IMG/VR virus record: IMGVR_UViG_3300023109_000096
Location: 1 to 28,219 of that record
From: a virus
Length of the DNA: 28,219 bases
Strand: one strand, 5' to 3'
Positions 1 through 7,959 of this stretch are shown piece after piece; within the stretch, counting starts at the first letter, position 1, and each line of letters starts with the position of its first letter. The position numbers and the translations under genes are program-made. The notes beneath the pieces were generated by a model. The model worked only from the letters and a program-made list of their open reading frames with translations, searched no databases and was not told the DNA's origin.

Positions 1-425
1 TTACTATTCCAATTTACAGACAGTTTTCAACTCCTAATAAAATGACAATTGACACTACCAATAATTATTGGACTCACGATGAAACTGGAATTTACATATT
101 ACATATGATGTATAGACAATTGGCGGGTGGAGATCTTTGGACAATGTATGGAGTAGCAAAGAACGGAACGACAGATATTGTTGGCGTTACTGCTAGAATG
201 GGTTCTGAAAATGGTCACACTGAATCTTTTCACTTGCTTTATAAAGTAGACGATACGACAGCAAATTATAGAATACAAGGTTGGGTGCACAGTGGATCAA
301 GAACGATTAGCGGTACTCCAGTAGGGTATCCTAGTGGTTGGACATATTCTTGGTCTGATGGTGCAGTGGGGACAACTCATGGTAAATCATTAGACTTGAT
401 TGTCTATAAAATTTCAGGATTGTAA
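1..425 (+). CDS. Tail/fibre-type structural protein, 5' partial
   Basis: This reading frame is open from the first complete codon at base 3, with no stop before the ATG at 42. That ATG has no Shine-Dalgarno sequence (preceding bases cctaataaa), so the gene probably starts upstream of the window and only its C-terminal ~141 residues are seen. The sequence is rich in Gly, Thr, Ser, Tyr and Trp, with alternating polar and hydrophobic residues as in beta-rich virion proteins. It has no signal peptide or membrane segment and ends in a hydrophobic strand (LDLIVYKISGL). The next gene starts two bases after its stop and has a similar size, composition and strand-like C-terminus. I infer a tail, fibre or baseplate-associated protein from composition and neighbours; no specific family is recognised. 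Confidence 0.6.
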   Translation, partial: TIPIYRQFSTPNKMTIDTTNNYWTHDETGIYILHMMYRQLAGGDLWTMYGVAKNGTTDIVGVTARMGSENGHTESFHLLYKVDDTTANYRIQGWVHSGSRTISGTPVGYPSGWTYSWSDGAVGTTHGKSLDLIVYKISGL

Positions 426-427
426 AG

Positions 428-820
428 ATGGCATACGGTAAAATAGTAGCAGATCAGATTCAACACAGTTCAGAAGGTACTGTCGGTACGCAGTATGTTG
501 TGCATGGTAGTGCGAAGGCATATCAACACCACGATCAAGATCTTACGACCATGCATAAAAGTTTTAATTTAAGTTCATCGACAGATAATGGGCCAGGAGA
601 TTTTACTGCTAATTTTACTTCATCTTGGCTAGATGCTAGATACATGTATTCATTTGGTACTGATGATAATGATTATAATGATGCTACAGCTTATACTATA
701 AAAGGTTATATTTGGGCAACAGGTTCACATAGAACTAGAACATTGTTTACAAATAGTACAAACGAAAACTTTTTTGATCAAGATATGGCATGTATTATTT
801 GGCATGGAGACCTCGCATAA
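428..820 (+). CDS. Small tail/fibre-associated structural protein
   Basis: This 130-residue protein begins MAYGKIVADQIQHSSEGTVG, an N-terminus of the kind common in small structural proteins of marine T4-like phages ([AS]YG[KR]I.AD.I). The rest is rich in Ser, Thr, Asp and aromatic residues and looks beta-rich. It ends in a hydrophobic strand (MACIIWHGDLA), like the partial gene before it. AGGA at about 416-419 lies eight bases before the ATG and serves as ribosome binding site inside the upstream gene. Its stop overlaps the next ATG by one base (TAATG), which suggests translational coupling to the glycine-rich protein. The role as a virion or fibre component is inferred from context; no enzyme motif is visible. 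Confidence 0.65.
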   Translation: MAYGKIVADQIQHSSEGTVGTQYVVHGSAKAYQHHDQDLTTMHKSFNLSSSTDNGPGDFTANFTSSWLDARYMYSFGTDDNDYNDATAYTIKGYIWATGSHRTRTLFTNSTNENFFDQDMACIIWHGDLA

Positions 821-2166
821 TGACCAGTAAAACTCGATTACTCGCAAATCTGATTACCAATACTGGTGATGTGAAGTCCACTAGTCTTGACAATGCATCA
901 GGTGGCGGTGGCGCAACATCATATGCAAATGCTGCAGCATTACCAACCTCTGGAAATACGGCGGGTGATCTTGCATTTACGCTAGATAAAAAAGCATTGT
1001 TTAATTGGGATGGTTCTGAGTGGGACAGAGTTTATTCAGGCCCTAATGAGACGCTAACTTGGGACACACCATTAGCTGCATCAACTGGTTTAGTATTAAA
1101 TGGATCTCAACAAGTTATTGAAGTCGCGGCCGCGGCTGATAAAGAAGGATTTCCTATAGAATATAATTATGAATTATCTCCGGCTGCGCCTCAGCAATTA
1201 GATAGTAGTTTTACTATTATTGATAGTGATAACGGTAGATTTACTATTAAACCAACTACAAATATAGATCGTGCTGGAACATTTCAGTTTAGAGCAACTG
1301 CAACTGACGGTACTCATGTGATTAGTACAACCACTACTGCAGCACTTGCATTTACCTTCATTGCATCAGGAGTAGAAGCAGCAGGCGATCTCATTACAGT
1401 AAATGGTACTGAAACATGGCGTTATCATTTGTTTGATAGCAGTAGTACATTTACTGTAACTCAAGATATTGACAGCGCCGAGTATTTAATGATCGGCGCT
1501 GGAGGCGGCGGTGGATCTAATGGTGGTGGAGGTGGAGGTGCTGGTGGCTTCTTAAAAGGATCAGCCGCACTTACAGCAGGAACTTATACGTATTCAATTG
1601 GAGCCGCTGGAGCTTATAATGGTGTAGGAGCTGGAAATGATGCTATGTCTTCCAATTGGAATGGCGGTAATACTACTTTAAGTGGTGGCGCTGTAAGTCT
1701 TACTGCATATGGCGGTGGAGGCGGCGGCGCGCGGACTGGGTCAAGCCCATACGTTGAAGCTAGAGGTGCGGCAGGTGGTTCATCAGGCGGTAATGCTGGA
1801 AGTGATGGTACTGCATCATCACCATATGCACCATTAGTCAGCGGTGCTCAAGGTAATTCTGGTGGTGCTGATGGATCCACTGGAGTTAATGGTGCCGGTG
1901 GCGGCGGTGGTGGTGCCGGTGGGGCTGGCGGGGGTGGCGCATATCGCTTAGGTGGAAATGGCGGCGCTGGTTTACAAGATAACTTTACTAGTACATTAAC
2001 ATATTATTCTGCTGGTGGTGGCGGAGCAAGAACAGTAAATGGTACTTCGGGTAGTGCTGGTACAGGTCACGATTCAGCTGGGTACGGCATGGGTGGTCCA
2101 GGTGGGGGACAGCATGCCGCGGCAACTGGTGGCGTTTTAATACTTAGATATAAATTGGCAGGATAA
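820..2166 (+). CDS. Glycine-rich tail fibre/adhesin protein
   Basis: This 448-residue protein starts at the ATG overlapping the previous stop (TAATG); an upstream in-frame ATG at 790 would run through the preceding gene and is unlikely. Three parts can be seen. Residues 1-80 include MTSKTRLLANL and a segment ending FNWDGSEWDRVYSG, a type common near the N-terminus of marine phage fibre proteins. Residues ~85-190 are strand-rich and cadherin/Ig-like (GRFTIKP, GTFQFRATATDG). From ~215 to the end is a glycine-rich domain with long GGGGG runs, ending GGVLILRYKLAG. Comparable glycine-rich adhesins, such as gp38 of phage S16, fold as layered polyglycine helices at the fibre tip and bind the host receptor. 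I infer receptor binding. A paralogue-like protein lies at 3022-4083. Confidence 0.75.
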   Translation: MTSKTRLLANLITNTGDVKSTSLDNASGGGGATSYANAAALPTSGNTAGDLAFTLDKKALFNWDGSEWDRVYSGPNETLTWDTPLAASTGLVLNGSQQVIEVAAAADKEGFPIEYNYELSPAAPQQLDSSFTIIDSDNGRFTIKPTTNIDRAGTFQFRATATDGTHVISTTTTAALAFTFIASGVEAAGDLITVNGTETWRYHLFDSSSTFTVTQDIDSAEYLMIGAGGGGGSNGGGGGGAGGFLKGSAALTAGTYTYSIGAAGAYNGVGAGNDAMSSNWNGGNTTLSGGAVSLTAYGGGGGGARTGSSPYVEARGAAGGSSGGNAGSDGTASSPYAPLVSGAQGNSGGADGSTGVNGAGGGGGGAGGAGGGGAYRLGGNGGAGLQDNFTSTLTYYSAGGGGARTVNGTSGSAGTGHDSAGYGMGGPGGGQHAAATGGVLILRYKLAG

Positions 2167-2169
2167 ATT

Positions 2170-2631
2170 ATGCAGTTAAAAGAACTAAAATTATTTGACA
2201 GACTATGTTGGGCAAAAGAAAATCTTGAGCCATACCAATCAGACTATCGTGTTGTGTTTGAGCATAACGTTGATGAACCAGCAAGCGTACTAGTGCCTGA
2301 TCCAAATTGGATGGCATGTGCAATGAATGGTGGTATTCTTCCACCAGTATGGGTATATCATGAACTTGCAAGAGATGAAGCAATGCCAGGATTTAAGAAA
2401 CACACTCGTGGTTATCTGTTACATGAAACAGAACCAATGCCTCCTATGAGTGAAGAAGAGGCAATTGAGTATTTGATTATGAAAGACATTCCTAACCATA
2501 TCTGGCGTACATGGAATGAAGGTAATAAACCAAAGATGGTCATCTGTACAAAAGAGCAACTACCACAAACAAGAGAGTGGCGAAATGCTTGGAAGATAGA
2601 TCCTAATATAAATAATAAAGAAGCTGCTTAG
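2170..2631 (+). CDS. Conserved phage protein of fibre region, unknown function
   Basis: This is a soluble, mixed alpha/beta protein of 153 residues with many Trp, Pro and acidic residues, no signal peptide and no membrane segment. Near the C-terminus it reads LPQTREWRNAWKI, and a similar R-x-x-R-[ND]-A-W motif occurs in the next protein (SDRHFRDAW). The two may therefore share a short binding element. It lies between two glycine-rich fibre proteins, which suggests a fibre accessory or assembly role by position only. The start ATG is three bases after the upstream stop, with AGGA just before that stop. Its own stop overlaps the ribosome binding site of the following gene (TTAGGAGAT). I do not recognise a characterised family. 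Confidence 0.65.
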   Translation: MQLKELKLFDRLCWAKENLEPYQSDYRVVFEHNVDEPASVLVPDPNWMACAMNGGILPPVWVYHELARDEAMPGFKKHTRGYLLHETEPMPPMSEEEAIEYLIMKDIPNHIWRTWNEGNKPKMVICTKEQLPQTREWRNAWKIDPNINNKEAA

Positions 2632-2640
2632 GAGATTAAA

Positions 2641-3012
2641 ATGGCAACTACTTATATCGTTGACAAGGATGGAAATCAGGCTGATGCAAGTGCAGTAACT
2701 GTACCATCTGATCGTCATTTCCGTGATGCTTGGTCTTTGTCTGGTGATGTAATCAGTGAAGATCTGGATGCTGCAAAAGTATTATTCAAAGATAAGATTC
2801 GTGAGATTCGTAAACCTCTGTTAGAAGCAGAAGATGTAGCTGTAATGCGTGCTATCGAAGACGATGATGCGACTGCAAAAGCTGCGGCAATTGCAAAGAA
2901 AGCCGCTCTTCGTGATGCACCAAGTGCTGCTGCCATTGGTGCTGCAACCACTATTGCAGAACTCAAAGCTGCATGGGATGCAGATGTACTTGGTGATTCA
3001 CCATACGCATAA
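2641..3012 (+). CDS. Small fibre-region protein with R-x-F-R-D-A-W motif
   Basis: This 123-residue protein has three parts. The N-terminal ~25 residues look like a beta segment (MATTYIVDKDGNQAD). The motif SDRHFRDAWSLSG follows at residues ~23-36. The remaining part is long, Ala-rich and helical, with charged residues (KIREIRKPLLEAED, then KAAAIAKKAALRDAP), and resembles a coiled coil. Similar short proteins with a [DR]xxFR[ND]AW element followed by a helix occur near tail-fibre genes of marine phages, and tail fibre assembly proteins often have a related helical layout. A role in fibre folding or attachment is therefore plausible but unproven. AGGAGAT just upstream is a strong ribosome binding site, and the TAAGGA at its own stop serves the next gene. 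Confidence 0.65.
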   Translation: MATTYIVDKDGNQADASAVTVPSDRHFRDAWSLSGDVISEDLDAAKVLFKDKIREIRKPLLEAEDVAVMRAIEDDDATAKAAAIAKKAALRDAPSAAAIGAATTIAELKAAWDADVLGDSPYA

Positions 3013-3021
3013 GGAATAGAA

Positions 3022-4083
3022 ATGAGTAAGTCTCGTACAATTGCTGGAAATTTAGGTACCACATCTGGTGAAGGTGGCGGAGATGGAACTTCAATAACCT
3101 TTATTGATTCAGATGGTCTATTGCCTGATGCAACACTTTCTGGCGATTCAGGTGATCTGGTATTTTCACGTTCAACAAACACAATTTATGTGGGTGAAGG
3201 AAGTTATTGGAGATCAATAACCACCACAACTATCAATCCTATTGCTGAAATTTTGGTTGTCGCAGGAGGAGGTGGTGGATCCGGTGGAGGTGGTGGTGGT
3301 GCAGGTGGTCTTCTTTATTATGGATCCGAGACTCCGAAAACTCCAAATGGTACAGCAAAGGAATTTTATAAAGGTTCAACATATACAATTACGGTTGGTG
3401 CTGGCGGTTTAGCAAAACAAGATGATGGTCTGTTTACTTTGGCGGGGCGGCAAGGTGGAAATTCTAGTGTTGTAGGACTAGGATTAAATCTAGTTACCAC
3501 GGGAGGCGGCGGTGGTTCTGCTGGTGTCGCAAGTAATACTGGATGGGCTGGCGGCGATGGTGGTTCTGGTGGCGGTGGTGGTGCTAATGCTGCAACTGGC
3601 GGAGGAGCTGTTGTTGGTGGTGCAGGTACTGCAGGACAAGGTAACACGGGTGGTGCAGGTGCAAGATTAGCAAACTCACCTGCTGGTGGTGGCGGTGGTG
3701 CAGGAGCTGCAGGTGCCAATGTGAGTAGTAGTCCAACAGCAGGTGGAGTCGGACTTGCATACGATATTTCAGGTACAACCACATATTACGCTGGTGGCGG
3801 TGGCGGTGGTTCTTATAATGCTGGCGGTGCATCTGGAGGACTAGGTGGCGGAGGCAATGGTGCTAACTCCACGAACCAAGGTGCCGGAGCAGGCACAGCT
3901 AATACCGGTGGAGGCGGCGGTGGCGGCGGAACTAATACCGATGCACATGGTGGTTCCGGTGTTATTATTCTTCGTGTTCCGGCTGCTACTTCAGTTGCTA
4001 CTGTTACAGGTGGTGGTGCAGTAACAACTGATGGAGATTATAGAGTTTATACATTTACTAATGATGGCACAATTACTTTTTAG
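3022..4083 (+). CDS. Second glycine-rich tail fibre/adhesin protein
   Basis: This 353-residue protein opens with MSKSRTIAGNLGTTSG, closely resembling the opening of the 820-2166 protein (MTSKTRLLANL). The two probably share an attachment segment. A short module ending VGEGSYWRSI follows. From about residue 75 onward there is a glycine-rich domain with ILVVAGGGGGSGGGGGGAGG, repeated GGGGG clusters, and the closing strand HGGSGVIILRV. A further ~35-residue segment (DYRVYTFTNDGTITF) forms the C-terminus and has no counterpart in the first protein. The layout matches glycine-rich phage adhesins, whose variable loops between polyglycine stretches contact receptors. Receptor binding is inferred. 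The gene ends just before the first early-type promoter of the replication block, so it closes the structural region. Confidence 0.75.
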   Translation: MSKSRTIAGNLGTTSGEGGGDGTSITFIDSDGLLPDATLSGDSGDLVFSRSTNTIYVGEGSYWRSITTTTINPIAEILVVAGGGGGSGGGGGGAGGLLYYGSETPKTPNGTAKEFYKGSTYTITVGAGGLAKQDDGLFTLAGRQGGNSSVVGLGLNLVTTGGGGGSAGVASNTGWAGGDGGSGGGGGANAATGGGAVVGGAGTAGQGNTGGAGARLANSPAGGGGGAGAAGANVSSSPTAGGVGLAYDISGTTTYYAGGGGGGSYNAGGASGGLGGGGNGANSTNQGAGAGTANTGGGGGGGGTNTDAHGGSGVIILRVPAATSVATVTGGGAVTTDGDYRVYTFTNDGTITF

Positions 4084-4098
4084 AGTAACTAATTTTAG

Positions 4099-4127
4099 TT
4101 TACTTTTACTGCATTTTGTGATATAAT
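4099..4127 (+). promoter_or_regulatory. Early-type promoter before uvsY
   Basis: The -35 TTTACT (4099-4104) is followed by exactly 17 bases and the -10 TATAAT (4122-4127). The bases TGA directly before the -10 make an extended -10. It lies in the only gap between the fibre genes and uvsY, so it should start the recombination operon. Nine promoters of the same build occur in the window. Confidence 0.8.
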
Positions 4128-4149
4128 ATATAATTATGTTTGGAGTTAT

Positions 4150-4599
4150 ATGATGATTGATTTGAAATCCATCCACGATATGTGGGCAAAAGATTGTGAA
4201 ATAAATGGTAATGAACTTGATAAATCTTCTCGAGAACAACCAATCTTACATGCAAAATATCTAGAGCTTTTATCAACATATAAGCTTCAATTGAAACGTG
4301 CTGAGTTTCAACAAAAAGTTCTATTAAAAGAAAAATGGCTTTGGTATAATGGTAAAATGCCACATGATGAGATTATTGAAAAAGGTTGGAATCCGGATCC
4401 ATTCAATGGATTAAAAATCCTTAAGGGAGAAATGGACTACTATTACGATAGCGACCCTGAAATCCAAAGATCCGAGGAAAAAATTCAATATTATAATAAT
4501 GTTATAGATACACTAACAAATATAATCAATAATATCAATTGGAGGCACCAAACCATTTCAAATATTATAAAATGGAAGCAGTTTGAGGCCGGAAACTAA
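4150..4599 (+). CDS. uvsY: UvsY recombination mediator
   Basis: UvsY loads the UvsX recombinase onto single-stranded DNA covered by gp32 during recombination-dependent replication. The 149 residues are close to the T4 protein (137). They show the family pattern: an N-terminal helix with MWAKDCEI, then ILHAKYLELLSTYKLQLKRAE, the KWLWYNGK segment, and a C-terminal helix with NIIKWKQFEAGN. There is no nucleotide-binding motif, as expected for a mediator. GGAG at 4142-4145 lies four bases before the first ATG and seven before a second ATG at 4153, so the protein may start at residue 2. The promoter at 4099-4127 lies directly upstream and uvsW follows after 43 bases. Its partner UvsX is at 26453-27502. 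Confidence 0.9.
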   Translation: MMIDLKSIHDMWAKDCEINGNELDKSSREQPILHAKYLELLSTYKLQLKRAEFQQKVLLKEKWLWYNGKMPHDEIIEKGWNPDPFNGLKILKGEMDYYYDSDPEIQRSEEKIQYYNNVIDTLTNIINNINWRHQTISNIIKWKQFEAGN

Positions 4600-4642
4600 A
4601 AAACACATTTATTGCGTAAAGACATGGTAACCATAGGCTAAA

Positions 4643-6121
4643 ATGGAAATACTTAAAGTAGCAAAACTAAACCACGCTAATCTAAGAATACAGTGTGAAA
4701 GTGGTACTGCCCAGGAATTAAATGAATTCTTTTCATTTTATGTTCCTGGTTATAAATTTATGCCTATGTACAGAAATAGATTATGGGATGGTAAAATTCG
4801 TTTATTTTCAATTATGAGCGGAGAATTACCGGCCGGTCTTTATGAACATTTATTACAGTTTGCCGAACAAAGAGAATATGAAGTAATAGTAGATGAAACT
4901 GCATATGGTAAACCAGATAATTATAATCAGGTTAATGTAAAAGAATTATATAATTTTATTCAGTCGCTTAATATGCCGTACACCATACGCGATTATCAGT
5001 TTGATGCTGTATCAACTGGTATTCATCGCAAACGTGGTATCTTATTATCACCAACAGGCTCTGGTAAATCTCTCATCATTTATGCACTTACTCGTTGGTA
5101 CTTGGAAAACTATAATAAAATGGTTTTGGTTATTGTACCAACTACTGGTCTGGTAGAACAAATGTATGGAGATTTTAAGGATTATGGCTATGATGTTGAA
5201 AATGAAGTCCATAAAATCTATTCTGGTAAAGATAAAAATACACATAAAAGAATTGTAATATCTACTTGGCAATCCATTTACAAATTACCAAAACAATGGT
5301 TTCATAATTTTGGTATGGTAATTGGAGATGAGTGTCATGGCTTTAAATCAAAGTCTTTAATGTCAATTATGAATAAGGCATCTGAAGCAGAATATCGTTT
5401 TGGCACAACAGGAACATTAGATGGAGCCCAAACACATGAACTCGTACTCCAAGGTTTATTCGGTAAAATATATCGCGTTACCACAACAAAGTCATTACAG
5501 GATAACGATACTCTCGCCCAGCTCGAGATTAAAAGAGTCGTACTTAAATATGCAGAAACGGTACGTAAGGAATTTGGTAAAAGAACATATCAGGATGAGA
5601 TCGACTTCATTGTATCCAATGAGCACAGAAATAAATTCATTCGCAATTTGGCCTTAGATCTAAAAGGAAATACTTTGATCCTATATAACTATGTGGAAAA
5701 ACATGGTAAACCATTATTCAATTTAATTGAGGATGCTGCAGATGAAGATCGTAAAGTATTTTTTGTTTCTGGTGATGTTGCTACCTCCGACCGCGAAGCA
5801 ATACGAGGAATTGTGGAAAAAAGCAAAAGCGCAATCATTGTGGCTTCACTAGGTACGTTTAGTACTGGGATAAATATTAAGAACCTACATAATATTATCT
5901 TTGCTTCTCCAAGTAAATCTCAAATTCGTGTATTACAAAGTATTGGTAGAGGTTTAAGAAAATCAGACGACGGTAGTGCTACTACACTCTATGATATATC
6001 GGATGATATTAGTTGGCAAGGTAGAAAAAATTATTCGTTATTACACTCTTTCGAAAGATTAAAAATGTACCAAAAAGAACAATTTGAATATAAAACAGTA
6101 GAACTTGGTATTAAATCATGA
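4643..6121 (+). CDS. uvsW: UvsW-type DNA helicase (RecG-like activity)
   Basis: UvsW is a superfamily 2 helicase that unwinds branched DNA and R-loops, regresses forks, and shifts T4 from origin-dependent to recombination-dependent replication. The 492 residues match the T4 length (503). Visible motifs are the Walker A SPTGSGKS (residues ~136-143), the DECH box (229-232), the motif III-like GTTGTLDG, and the C-terminal motifs SLGTFSTGINIKNL and QSIGRGLRKS. The N-terminal ~110 residues correspond to the small substrate-binding domain of the family, including the segment MYRNRLWDGKIRLF. AGG at 4635-4637 is a weak ribosome binding site. The stop overlaps the following ATG (ATGA), so this gene and the next are coupled. 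Confidence 0.93.
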   Translation: MEILKVAKLNHANLRIQCESGTAQELNEFFSFYVPGYKFMPMYRNRLWDGKIRLFSIMSGELPAGLYEHLLQFAEQREYEVIVDETAYGKPDNYNQVNVKELYNFIQSLNMPYTIRDYQFDAVSTGIHRKRGILLSPTGSGKSLIIYALTRWYLENYNKMVLVIVPTTGLVEQMYGDFKDYGYDVENEVHKIYSGKDKNTHKRIVISTWQSIYKLPKQWFHNFGMVIGDECHGFKSKSLMSIMNKASEAEYRFGTTGTLDGAQTHELVLQGLFGKIYRVTTTKSLQDNDTLAQLEIKRVVLKYAETVRKEFGKRTYQDEIDFIVSNEHRNKFIRNLALDLKGNTLILYNYVEKHGKPLFNLIEDAADEDRKVFFVSGDVATSDREAIRGIVEKSKSAIIVASLGTFSTGINIKNLHNIIFASPSKSQIRVLQSIGRGLRKSDDGSATTLYDISDDISWQGRKNYSLLHSFERLKMYQKEQFEYKTVELGIKS

Positions 6122-6591
6122 AAGGTGAGTTTAAACAATTTAAACTTACCAATGGCGATGAAATGATTTGTGAATTGGTAGCTACTGGTGATGAAGATTC
6201 TACTGCAGACGTAATCGTTCGTCGCGCTATGAAAATCGTTGTTAAAGATGATCATGAGGAAAATATAAGGTATTACACATTAAAACCATGGATGTCATTT
6301 ATTGATGATACAACTGACATGATGGCATTAAATTCAATTCACATTGTTGGTGAAGCAACTCCATCTGAAACCATAATGTTACATTACGCTGCAGCATTAG
6401 CAGATGTAGATAAATATAATAGAATTAAAAATATTGGTCTTACATTTCAAGAAATTCAGCAAAAATTAAAAGAATTATCTGAAGAAGAAATGGATGAATT
6501 TCTAAAAGAAAAATTTAATGAATTACAAGATGATTCAGATATTGATAATGTTAATGTGATTCAGTTTAAACCGAAGGGTACTTTGCATTGA
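6118..6591 (+). CDS. Conserved phage protein, possible Sm-like N-terminal domain
   Basis: This 157-residue protein starts inside the stop of uvsW. Residues 1-80 look like a small beta-barrel: FKLTNGDEMICELVATGDED, then IVRRAMKIVV and YYTLKPWMSFIDD. That order recalls the Sm/LSm pattern of a strand with an NGDE turn followed by a second strand with a basic motif. Residues ~85-157 are helical and acidic (EIQQKLKELSEEEMDEFLKE) and end in a basic tail. Proteins of this type commonly follow uvsW in marine T4-like phages, but I know of no assigned function. RNA binding would be a guess from the fold resemblance. The next gene begins at a TTG overlapping this stop. Confidence 0.7.
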   Translation: MKGEFKQFKLTNGDEMICELVATGDEDSTADVIVRRAMKIVVKDDHEENIRYYTLKPWMSFIDDTTDMMALNSIHIVGEATPSETIMLHYAAALADVDKYNRIKNIGLTFQEIQQKLKELSEEEMDEFLKEKFNELQDDSDIDNVNVIQFKPKGTLH

Positions 6592-7220
6592 GTTTTTTGA
6601 TACATCCTTTACCACCACAAAGTGTATTGGTAAGGAAAGAATATCTTTATGATTTAGAAAAAGGGCATGGTGAATATACTCCCGGCATTTGGATTTCTGT
6701 TAAATCTACACAATATAAGGCATTATATTTTGAAACATTACTTACAGAATACGGCGCGCTCTATGATAAACTTCCTTTGTCGGCCTTCGTTTGGAAAAGA
6801 CCTCACGGTGACCTTCCTCTAGATGTGCTGCAGCTTTGGGATTGTTTTGATTATAACCTAACAGTAATTGAAAAACCACTCCTAAGTAAATGTGAGTTTT
6901 TTGGTAAAGATAAACAAATGCATTCCGGTGAATACCTTTTTACAATTGACAATGCACATCCAGATAAATCTACAATAGATATAAATTTTAGTGAGCACGA
7001 TCCGGAGCATAAATCATTTAATATTATTCAATTGGATAACGGACAATTTGCTGCACAACCAAATAATAGAGTTATTTGGAGAGACGCAAGTCTCACACCA
7101 GAAAATCTAAAACAACCAGATTTCAAAGTGTGCACACAAAATTATAGAGTGGAAACGGAACCTAAGTGGTCTGTTGGCCATACAGATGAATGGCAATATA
7201 AAACATTAGATGAATCTTAA
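6588..7220 (+). CDS. Conserved phage protein of unknown function (TTG start)
   Basis: This 210-residue soluble protein is rich in aromatic residues (GIWISVKSTQYKALYFETLL, VWKRPHGDLPLDVLQLWDCF). It has no membrane segment and no motif I can tie to an enzyme. The start must be TTG at 6588, since no ATG occurs in frame until about residue 110 and the sequence is colinear from the TTG. AAGGG at 6574-6578 is nine bases upstream. The TTG overlaps the preceding stop (TTGA), so the uvsY-uvsW-unknown-unknown group is one coupled unit. It is the last gene before the gp55 promoter. Its position suggests a role in DNA metabolism, but the function is not recognisable. Confidence 0.7.
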   Translation: MSFLIHPLPPQSVLVRKEYLYDLEKGHGEYTPGIWISVKSTQYKALYFETLLTEYGALYDKLPLSAFVWKRPHGDLPLDVLQLWDCFDYNLTVIEKPLLSKCEFFGKDKQMHSGEYLFTIDNAHPDKSTIDINFSEHDPEHKSFNIIQLDNGQFAAQPNNRVIWRDASLTPENLKQPDFKVCTQNYRVETEPKWSVGHTDEWQYKTLDES

Positions 7221-7286
7221 GATTCCCATCCTCCAAAAATATCTTAATTTATTATATCACATCTAGAAGAAATGTAAACAACTATT

Positions 7287-7310
7287 TTTTGATTTTATAT
7301 CAAAATTTTT
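7287..7310 (+). terminator. AT-rich hairpin with T-run, possible weak terminator
   Basis: TTTTGAT (7287-7293) can pair with ATCAAAA (7299-7305) around a TTTAT loop and is followed directly by TTTTT. The stem has only one G-C pair, so it would be a weak rho-independent terminator. Its position after the uvsW group and four bases before the gp55 promoter fits a transcription boundary. Confidence 0.35.
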
Positions 7311-7313
7311 ATG

Positions 7314-7342
7314 TTTACACAAGCGTAATTATTGTATATAAT
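7314..7342 (+). promoter_or_regulatory. Early-type promoter before gene 55
   Basis: The -35 TTTACA (7314-7319), a 17-base spacer and the -10 TATAAT (7337-7342) match the other promoters in this window. Transcription would start near 7349, leaving a short leader with the ribosome binding site AAAGGAGATGAT before the gene 55 start. Confidence 0.8.
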
Positions 7343-7365
7343 TAAACATAATTAAAGGAGATGAT

Positions 7366-7959
7366 ATGGCTCGACAAAAAAGACAAAGTATTCATTATGT
7401 GAATAACGCCGAGTTCTCTCAGGCAGTAGTAGATTATGTTACTATTGTACAAGAAGCTAAGAAAACTAAAATTCAACTACCCATTGTACCTGACTATATT
7501 GCCAGCTGTTTCTTACGAATCGCTGAGGGTTTGTCTCACAAATCCAATTTTATTCGCTATACATATCGCGAAGAGATGGTTATGGATGGAGTTGAAAATT
7601 GTTTGAAAGCAATCGAAAACTATAATATCGAAACTGCCACAAGAACAGGTAAACCAAATGCTTTTGCTTATTTTACTCAAATTACTTGGTACGCATTTTT
7701 ACGGCGTATTGCAAAAGAGAAGAAGCAACAAGATATTAAACTTAAATACTTAACAAAATCTGGCATCGAAAGCTTTATGGTCAATGAACACGGCGATGAT
7801 ATGTCCCAACAAGTGGTTGGAGCATTTATTGATACATTAAAAGGCCGTATTGAAAAAGTACGGAATGTTGATGGTGAAATTAAAGAATTTGCAAGAGAAG
7901 AAAAACAAAAACGAAAATCTCGTTCAGTTGACTCAGACCTAACGGAGTTTATGGAATGA
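7366..7959 (+). CDS. 55: gp55 late-promoter sigma factor
   Basis: gp55 replaces the host sigma factor on RNA polymerase and directs it to phage late promoters. In T4 it also contacts the sliding clamp gp45, which activates late transcription. The 197 residues compare with 185 in T4. The region NAFAYFTQITWYAFLRRIAK followed by EKKQQDIK corresponds to the sigma region 2-like core that binds polymerase and the -10 element. The C-terminus (SVDSDLTEFME) is acidic and hydrophobic, as expected for the clamp-binding tail of this family. AAAGGAG is a strong ribosome binding site and an early-type promoter lies directly upstream, so late transcription is switched on from an early gene. The stop overlaps the next small ORF (ATGA). 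Confidence 0.9.
   Translation: MARQKRQSIHYVNNAEFSQAVVDYVTIVQEAKKTKIQLPIVPDYIASCFLRIAEGLSHKSNFIRYTYREEMVMDGVENCLKAIENYNIETATRTGKPNAFAYFTQITWYAFLRRIAKEKKQQDIKLKYLTKSGIESFMVNEHGDDMSQQVVGAFIDTLKGRIEKVRNVDGEIKEFAREEKQKRKSRSVDSDLTEFME

Noticed and set aside
1500-2130. GGN repeats that look like a short-repeat array
   Set aside because: The periodicity is irregular, in frame and explained by polyglycine coding; there is no constant repeat with unique spacers as in CRISPR.
2149-2156. TATAAATT as a late promoter before the 2170 gene
   Set aside because: Transcription from it would remove most of the ribosome binding site of that gene, and TATAAATT recurs at several places inside genes.
3366-3832. 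Long antisense ORFs rich in proline or histidine opposite the glycine-rich gene
   Set aside because: They mirror the GGN-repeat composition of the + strand gene, lack ribosome binding sites and would be the only minus-strand genes in the window.
4624-4634. Palindrome ATGGTAACCAT before uvsW, with a five-codon ORF
   Set aside because: The arms are separated by one base so no hairpin can form, and the ORF lacks a ribosome binding site.
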